DNA of 9,858 nucleotides from Candidatus Falkowiibacteriota bacterium (lineage in GTDB: Bacteria > Patescibacteriota > Patescibacteriia > Patescibacteriales > UBA12465), in assembly GCA_903839955.1 (NCBI GenBank), contig CAIMEI010000090.1, forward strand, positions 1 to 9,858. The letters run 5' to 3'. Positions 6,009-9,858 of this stretch are shown here, in pieces. Numbering within the stretch: the stretch's first letter is position 1; each line of letters begins with the position of its first letter. The translations under genes and the position numbers were made by a program. A model generated the notes under the pieces. That model was not told the DNA's origin, searched no databases, and saw nothing but the letters and a program-made list of their open reading frames with translations.

Positions 6009-6735
6009 AAATTAAAGCGGTAAATAATTTATAGCCTTCCGCGGAAGGATGAAAATGATCGGCGGCGTAATGGCTGCCGGGTTTTTTAAATATTTCTCGG
6101 GTTTCAGTGGTGATATCAACATATTCCAGCTTATTTTCTTTAGCTAATTCTTTGATGACTTTGTTGAATTCATTGGTCCGGACCATGAAGTAATTCTGGT
6201 AAGGGTAGGGCATGAGGTTGCTATCGCCGATGAAGGGCAGGCTGATTAAGTAAATTTTGGCTTGAGTACCGGCTTTGAGAGTATCAATAATCGTTTGGTA
6301 ATGCGCTTTAAATTGCGCCGGCGTAGCGCGATCGTGCATGTCATTAATGCCGATTAGAATTGTGACAATACTTGGCTTGGCAACCACCGCTTCGTTCAAG
6401 TAGTGGTCAATGAGGTCGGTAGTTTTGTAGCCCGGATAGGCGAGTGGCAGGAGGGCCATTTTTTTGTTTTGGCCGGCCAGATTTTTGGCGATGAGATAGG
6501 GATAAGAATCTTCGTAATTGTTGGTGCCGACGCCATAGGTCAAGCTGTCGCCCAGGGCAACGTAGGTTTCGGCCTGGCCGTCGATTTGTTCGTTGAATTT
6601 ATACATAGCTTGAACTTCCGGGTAGGACAAATTGGCTTGGCCCATCCGGAAATAAATGGAATTATAAGCTAGCACCAAATAGGCCAAAATGATCGCGAGC
6701 AAAATAAGAGGAATGACAAAAAGCTTGTGTTTCAT
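5989..6735 (-). CDS. Membrane-anchored SGNH/GDSL-family hydrolase
   Basis: A 248-residue protein with one N-terminal hydrophobic segment (5-24) preceded by KHK, probably a signal anchor placing the catalytic domain outside the membrane. The four SGNH blocks are in order: LGDSLTYG with nucleophile S64, Y100-P-G102 for block II, IGIND with N131, and DHFH with D226 and H229 completing the Ser-His-Asp triad. The fold is typical of esterases and carbohydrate O-acyltransferases. Its start lies 2 bases after the flavocytochrome stop, and its end overlaps the acyltransferase start by 20 bases. By analogy with fused acyltransferase-SGNH proteins and the PatA/PatB pair, it may place or remove acyl groups on wall glycan; that is inference, and a simple lipase or esterase remains possible. 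Confidence 0.92.
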   Translation of the reverse strand: MKHKLFVIPLILLAIILAYLVLAYNSIYFRMGQANLSYPEVQAMYKFNEQIDGQAETYVALGDSLTYGVGTNNYEDSYPYLIAKNLAGQNKKMALLPLAYPGYKTTDLIDHYLNEAVVAKPSIVTILIGINDMHDRATPAQFKAHYQTIIDTLKAGTQAKIYLISLPFIGDSNLMPYPYQNYFMVRTNEFNKVIKELAKENKLEYVDITTETREIFKKPGSHYAADHFHPSAEGYKLFTALIYDHLNK

Positions 6736-6737
6736 AA

Positions 6738-8075
6738 TTAGAAATTAAATCTTTCCCAGTGGAGCTGTTTTTTGCTGGCCCCAGCTTGCCGTAATTCTTT
6801 ATTCAAAGCCGTGCTCATTGCTGGCGGCCCGCAGAAATAAATTTCCCGTTCTCGCCAATCGGGCACTAAGCTCTTGATTTTTTCCAGCTTCACGCGGCCG
6901 GCAAAAATATTTTGCTCCGCCTGGTCGCTGGTTTGTTCGCTATAAAAACGGTAGTAAGAAAAATTAGCGGTGCTCGCTAGCTCGGACATTTCGGCGCCAA
7001 AAACCTCTTCGGCCGGATTTTTCAAGGCCGAGAAAATTCGCACATCTTTTTTTTGCTTCGCCAACTCTTCCGCCAAAGAACAGATTGGCGTGATGCCGAT
7101 ACCGCCGGAAATTAAAAGATATTTGTTTTTTTTCGGACGGGCAGTGAAGACGCCGAGCGGCCCTTCAATAAAAACCGTGGTACCAATTTTAAGTTTATCT
7201 GGCAATTTTTCTGTAAAATTACCTAGTTTTTTGATGCTGATGCGGATTTCATTATCTTTCAGACAGCGGGAAAAGGAGAAGGGATGGGCCTCAAACCACA
7301 AGCCTTTTTGCAGAAAGCGGAAGATGCCGAATTGCCCGCCGACAAGGGAAAATTTTTCCAAGTGGCGACCGGTGATAAAAATTGAATAGATGCTGTCCGA
7401 CTCGGGAACAATTCGGGACACTTGGAAGCGAAAACGGCGCAAATTGTTTAGCGGCTTCAAGAAGCGGGCGTAGCCATAAAGCACCCAGAAAAAAATAAAT
7501 AGAGCATACCAATAAATCAAGAAAGCGTTCTGGCTGAAGTCGCCGCCCAGTTCCACTTGGTGGCCGAAAGCCGCAAAAATTGCCAGGTAAACAAAGAGGT
7601 GAATGAAATACCAAATCTCATAGCGCCAGCGGCGGCCGATGACGCGAGAAGAAACCAGGATGATAAAAATCAATAAGCCCGTCGCCAAAACGGCGCCCGT
7701 TAAAGCCTCGGAAACAAAAACAAAATTATACAGCTGTTTGGACCAGCTAAGGCTGTTGTTCAGCGCGTAGCCAAAAGCTAATAAAATCGGGTGCGCCAAA
7801 AGAAACAAGGCGGCGGAAATGCCGAGGTTGCGGTGCCAGCGGGCCAGCTTATCATGTCCCAGGGCACCTTCAATGATTTTGAGGCGGCTGATGAGGATTA
7901 ATTGGATTAATAGCAAATAAGCTAGTAATAAACCGCAGATTCTCCCCAGGGAGACGAGGCCGTCGGCGACCGTGCTGGCCGGACCGATAGGGGAATTGTG
8001 GTACCAAAAAGTGATAATCGCCAACAAATTACCGACAAAAAACAGTTTTATCAGCCAAAGATATTTTTTATTCAT
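6738..8075 (-). CDS. Ferric reductase/NOX-like transmembrane flavocytochrome
   Basis: A 445-residue protein with an N-terminal membrane domain and a C-terminal ferredoxin-reductase-type domain, the layout of ferric reductases and NADPH oxidases. About six membrane segments lie within 1-205. Candidate haem ligands are H81 and H95 on one helix pair, and H159 and H172 on another. The flavin domain (about 212-312) holds HPFSFS (264-269) for FAD. The nucleotide domain has GGIGITP (324-330) and CGPPAM (415-420), and the protein ends with ERFNF, a typical aromatic C-terminus of the superfamily. It probably passes electrons from NAD(P)H through FAD and haem across the membrane, to Fe(III), oxygen or another acceptor. 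It heads a three-gene operon, and a promoter lies just upstream. Substrate and direction cannot be read from sequence. Confidence 0.92.
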   Translation of the reverse strand: MNKKYLWLIKLFFVGNLLAIITFWYHNSPIGPASTVADGLVSLGRICGLLLAYLLLIQLILISRLKIIEGALGHDKLARWHRNLGISAALFLLAHPILLAFGYALNNSLSWSKQLYNFVFVSEALTGAVLATGLLIFIILVSSRVIGRRWRYEIWYFIHLFVYLAIFAAFGHQVELGGDFSQNAFLIYWYALFIFFWVLYGYARFLKPLNNLRRFRFQVSRIVPESDSIYSIFITGRHLEKFSLVGGQFGIFRFLQKGLWFEAHPFSFSRCLKDNEIRISIKKLGNFTEKLPDKLKIGTTVFIEGPLGVFTARPKKNKYLLISGGIGITPICSLAEELAKQKKDVRIFSALKNPAEEVFGAEMSELASTANFSYYRFYSEQTSDQAEQNIFAGRVKLEKIKSLVPDWREREIYFCGPPAMSTALNKELRQAGASKKQLHWERFNF

Positions 8076-8102
8076 AGTTTAGGATTAATTTCGGTCAGCT
8101 AC

Positions 8103-8131
8103 ATTATAACATACGGTTAATTGTGAGGGAA
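8103..8131 (-). promoter_or_regulatory. Promoter of the flavocytochrome-SGNH-acyltransferase operon
   Basis: On the minus strand a perfect TATAAT (complement of 8103-8108) is preceded by TGT (complement of 8109-8111), an extended -10. The -35, TTCCCT (complement of 8126-8131), is weak. Transcription would start near 8096, with a leader of about 21 bases and no Shine-Dalgarno sequence. The -35 shares base 8126 with that of the divergent gene. Confidence 0.65.
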
Positions 8132-8149
8132 TGCTTTCCGTGCTAAAAT
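8121..8149 (+). promoter_or_regulatory. Promoter of the W/R/C-rich small protein gene
   Basis: TTGTGA (8121-8126) and TAAAAT (8144-8149) are 17 bases apart, with TG at 8141-8142 forming an extended -10. Transcription would start near 8156, only about 9 bases before the ATG, so the mRNA is nearly leaderless. Confidence 0.6.
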
Positions 8150-8164
8150 TTTAACATAAATTAT

Positions 8165-8680
8165 ATGGCAAAAAATCAAAAAATAGTGGTCGTGAATGAC
8201 AAGATGCAAAAAAATTACCGTTATGTTCTGAGCGCGCCGGTCGGTCGGAATTTTGCTCCCGAGTTCAAACCCGAATTAACACCGGCCGAAATGCTCGCCT
8301 TGGGTGTGTTTGGCGGCCGCTATCTGCGTGATTACACCAAAGAATTTCCGGCCAGCTGGTTCAAGAAGGCCAAGTTCGCCGCCGATAAAGCGGAAGCACG
8401 GCTTAATTATTTTGGTATCAAGGCCAGTCTGCCGCTCGCTTATTGGCAAAAGAAGGGTTGGATCAACGAGAATGATCCGCGCGGCTGGTTCCAGTGGTAT
8501 TGCCGTTATTATCAAGGCCGTCGTCTTGGAGCAGAGGATGAACGGCAAATACGGCGCTGGAAAGCGATGAAACGGCACGTCATCGCCATCAAAAATAATT
8601 GCCGGCGCGGTGATGCTTCCTGTCGGCCGCGCCAACGGCAAGCCGTCTTGCATTGGGCCTATGACAGCCGCCATTTCTAA
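8165..8680 (+). CDS. Unrecognised W/R/C-rich basic protein, apparently conserved
   Basis: A 171-residue strongly basic protein with no signal peptide or membrane segment. The second half is dense in residues typical of a conserved functional core: GWINENDPRGWFQWYCRYY (98-116) then QGRR (117-120), DERQIRRWKAMKRH (125-138), and C146, C153, RPRQRQAVLHWAYD (154-167). Three Cys (113, 146, 153) and clustered Trp, Arg and His would suit nucleic-acid or metal binding, but no catalytic motif is recognisable. I have a vague memory of similar DPxGWFQWYCRY-type sequences in uncharacterised bacterial and fungal proteins; that is recall, not a search. It is a single-gene unit with its own promoter and terminator. 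No known function is assigned. Confidence 0.85.
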   Translation: MAKNQKIVVVNDKMQKNYRYVLSAPVGRNFAPEFKPELTPAEMLALGVFGGRYLRDYTKEFPASWFKKAKFAADKAEARLNYFGIKASLPLAYWQKKGWINENDPRGWFQWYCRYYQGRRLGAEDERQIRRWKAMKRHVIAIKNNCRRGDASCRPRQRQAVLHWAYDSRHF

Positions 8681-8686
8681 AAATAA

Positions 8687-8715
8687 AAAACCGTCTTTTT
8701 GAAAAAGGCGGTTTT
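8687..8715. terminator. Bidirectional terminator between two small genes
   Basis: AAAACCGTCTTTTT (8687-8700) pairs with AAAAAGGCGGTTTT (8702-8715) through one T-G wobble. In practice this is a stem of about 13 bp with a TGA loop. The T run is longer on the minus strand (six T, then A, then five T) than on the plus strand (four). It sits between convergent stops at 8680 and 8740. Confidence 0.85.
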
Positions 8716-8739
8716 AAAAATCTTCTCGATCCAGTGTTT

Positions 8740-9165
8740 TTAGGCATAGGTCGCGTCGGAAGGAAAAAGCTGGGCTAATTCCAATCTTTTTTCAAACTCG
8801 GTTTTTCCCCGGGGAATAACAATTTTGTAGCCCTGGCGGAGCTCAAAGGTTTTTCCTTTCCTTGGCAGGCGGCTATTGAACAAAAAAGACAGGAGGTAGG
8901 AATATAAATCCACCTTTTCTCGCAGGCGAGCTTCTTTTTGCCTTTGCTTCTGGGAAGGTCGAGGATTTTCGTAGCTGGCATCTAGTTTCTCGATGCACTG
9001 GTGAAGAATGGTGCAGGTCTTCTTCTCGATTTCCGTCATAAAATCGATGAATTCTTCAGTTTTTTCCTGAAGAATTGGCGAGTCCTGGTAGTCTTCTACT
9101 GCCAGCAACTCTTCAAAAAAGGTGCCCCTAAAGAGCAAAGAAATTTCTTGTTCGGTGTCGGCCAT
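8740..9165 (-). CDS. Unrecognised small helical protein
   Basis: A 141-residue, highly charged and probably mostly alpha-helical protein without a signal peptide or membrane segment. The N-terminal part (1-60) is acidic and heptad-like (EEFIDFMTEIEKKTCTILHQ, 37-56). A basic middle part (68-84, PRPSQKQRQKEARLREK) is followed by LYSYLLSFLF (87-96), and the C-terminal part holds a beta-like GYKIVIPRGK (112-121). Helical bundling or a protein-protein adaptor role would fit, but that is only a guess from composition. The ATG is supported by a near-consensus promoter about 38 bases upstream of it. No relation to the paralogue pair at 1905-2823 is visible. I do not recognise the family. Confidence 0.82.
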   Translation of the reverse strand: MADTEQEISLLFRGTFFEELLAVEDYQDSPILQEKTEEFIDFMTEIEKKTCTILHQCIEKLDASYENPRPSQKQRQKEARLREKVDLYSYLLSFLFNSRLPRKGKTFELRQGYKIVIPRGKTEFEKRLELAQLFPSDATYA

Positions 9166-9209
9166 GATTGATATTTTTAATTGTTAAATAATATTTATCT
9201 CACGGCTGA

Positions 9210-9238
9210 ATAATAGGTTTTTTATTAGTTTTTGTCAA
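9210..9238 (-). promoter_or_regulatory. Near-consensus promoter of the small helical protein gene
   Basis: Minus strand: perfect TTGACA (complement of 9233-9238), a 17-base spacer, and TATTAT (complement of 9210-9215). Transcription would start near 9203. The leader of about 38 bases is the longest in the window and very AT-rich, with no Shine-Dalgarno sequence. Confidence 0.75.
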
Positions 9239-9270
9239 GGCCAACAATTTGGCGCCCAAAAAAGAGGCCA

Positions 9271-9299
9271 GCGACTTTTGTTTATCTTTCTGTTATAAT
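9271..9299 (+). promoter_or_regulatory. Extended -10 promoter of the metallo-beta-lactamase-fold gene
   Basis: A perfect TATAAT (9294-9299) is preceded by TG at 9291-9292. The hexamer 17 bases upstream (GCGACT, 9271-9276) is a poor -35, so this promoter would rely on the extended -10. Transcription would start near 9306, about 22 bases before the ATG. Confidence 0.6.
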
Positions 9300-9327
9300 T
9301 TATTTATCATTACCTAATTAATACTTT

Positions 9328-9858
9328 ATGCAACTTTCTTTTCACGGCGCTTGCCGCGAAGTAACCGGTTCCTGCGCTTTTTTGGCGGGAGAAAATTTCC
9401 AGCTTTTGGTGGACTGCGGTTTTTTTCAGGGCGATCATTTGGCGCAAGACCGCAATCGCGATCCTTTTCCGTTCAAGCCGGCGGAGATCGATTTTATTTT
9501 GCTCACCCACGCCCACTTGGACCACTGCGGCCGCTTGCCGAAATTATTTCGTGAAGGTTTTCGGGGAAAAATTTTCGCCACGCCGCCAACCAAGGATCTG
9601 ACAGAAATCATCCTCTTGGACACTTTGAAAATTATTACCGAGGAAGCGGAACTGGAAGATGTGCCGCCGATTTACGAACTGGCCGATGTGACTGGTATTA
9701 TGGGGCTTTTTGAAACCGTGAAATACCACGAAATTTTTCAAATCAATCCTGATTTATCCTGTGTCGCTTATGACACCGGTCATATTCTTGGTTCAGCTTC
9801 TTTCAAGCTGGTTGTCCAAGATGGCGGGAAAGAAAAATCTATTATTTTTTCCGGCGAC
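9328..9858 (+). CDS. Metallo-beta-lactamase-fold hydrolase, probably beta-CASP RNase type; 5' part
   Basis: The first 177 codons of a gene that runs off the window end. The protein opens with QLSFHGACREVTGSCAFL, typical of beta-CASP RNA-processing nucleases of the CPSF73-like type, followed by LLVDCGFFQG (26-35) and the zinc-binding motif HAHLDHCG (61-68: H61, H63, D65, H66). Further along, DTGHILGSASF (147-157) supplies the next His ligand (H150), and the window ends at IIFSGD, whose Asp (residue 177) is the usual bridging ligand. The beta-CASP insert and the C-terminal part lie outside the window, so the RNase assignment rests on similarity of the N-terminal half. It would act in the cytoplasm on RNA. 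The ATG at 9328 is the only sensible start and matches the promoter spacing. Confidence 0.9.
   Translation, partial: MQLSFHGACREVTGSCAFLAGENFQLLVDCGFFQGDHLAQDRNRDPFPFKPAEIDFILLTHAHLDHCGRLPKLFREGFRGKIFATPPTKDLTEIILLDTLKIITEEAELEDVPPIYELADVTGIMGLFETVKYHEIFQINPDLSCVAYDTGHILGSASFKLVVQDGGKEKSIIFSGD

Noticed and set aside
9278..9299. TTGTTT and TATAAT as a promoter pair
   Set aside because: They are only 10 bases apart, too close for sigma-70 recognition; the extended -10 alone is the better explanation.
1..9858. UGA recoded to glycine, as in some Patescibacteria lineages
   Set aside because: TGA ends the first gene, the Fur-family gene, engB and the upstream paralogue at the expected places, and glycine is encoded by GGN throughout.

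Overview
The window looks like chromosome from a small-genome, uncultivated bacterium, most plausibly of the Candidate Phyla Radiation (Patescibacteria). This is inferred from tightly packed short genes, several small unrecognised proteins, an individually promoted essential housekeeping gene, and the absence of Shine-Dalgarno sequences before all twelve starts that can be judged. The code appears standard, with TGA used as stop in at least four genes. No rRNA, tRNA, CRISPR array or mobile element was seen, and no gap between genes exceeds 300 bases. All lineage and family statements come from reading the sequence and memory, not from searches.

Layout. (1) 1-371: the 3' end of an unrecognised helical protein, with a terminator hairpin folded into its last codons. 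(2) 385-1842: asparaginyl-tRNA synthetase (asnS) with its own extended -10 promoter, ending at a bidirectional hairpin. (3) 1905-2879, minus strand: two overlapping small genes that are clear tandem paralogues of unknown function, behind a good sigma-70-type promoter. (4) 2894-4900, plus strand: an apparent operon of a Fur-family regulator, a ten-TM-type heavy-metal permease with a His/Cys-rich loop, and the ribosome-assembly GTPase EngB. Its promoter has a perfect 8+8 inverted repeat filling the space between -35 and -10, a likely operator for the regulator. A perfect 26-bp palindrome covers the engB stop codon. (5) 4911-8131, minus strand: a three-gene operon of a ferric-reductase/NOX-like flavocytochrome, a membrane-anchored SGNH hydrolase and a membrane acyltransferase, with the last two overlapping by 20 bases. 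(6) 8121-8715, plus strand: a small, strikingly W/R/C-rich unrecognised protein, divergent from the flavocytochrome with abutting -35 boxes. (7) 8740-9238, minus strand: another small unrecognised helical protein with a near-consensus promoter. (8) 9294-9858: the start of a metallo-beta-lactamase-fold hydrolase, probably of the beta-CASP RNase type, cut by the window end.

How the genes may work together. The Fur regulator and permease form a metal-homeostasis unit, oddly coupled to a ribosome-assembly GTPase. The SGNH protein and acyltransferase look like a split version of the acyltransferase-SGNH machines that O-acylate cell-surface glycans, with a transmembrane electron-transfer protein at the head of the same operon. 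Convergent genes share symmetric terminators at 1867-1901, 4875-4900 and 8687-8715. Promoters are unusually readable here, and their predicted leaders are short (about 9 to 38 bases).
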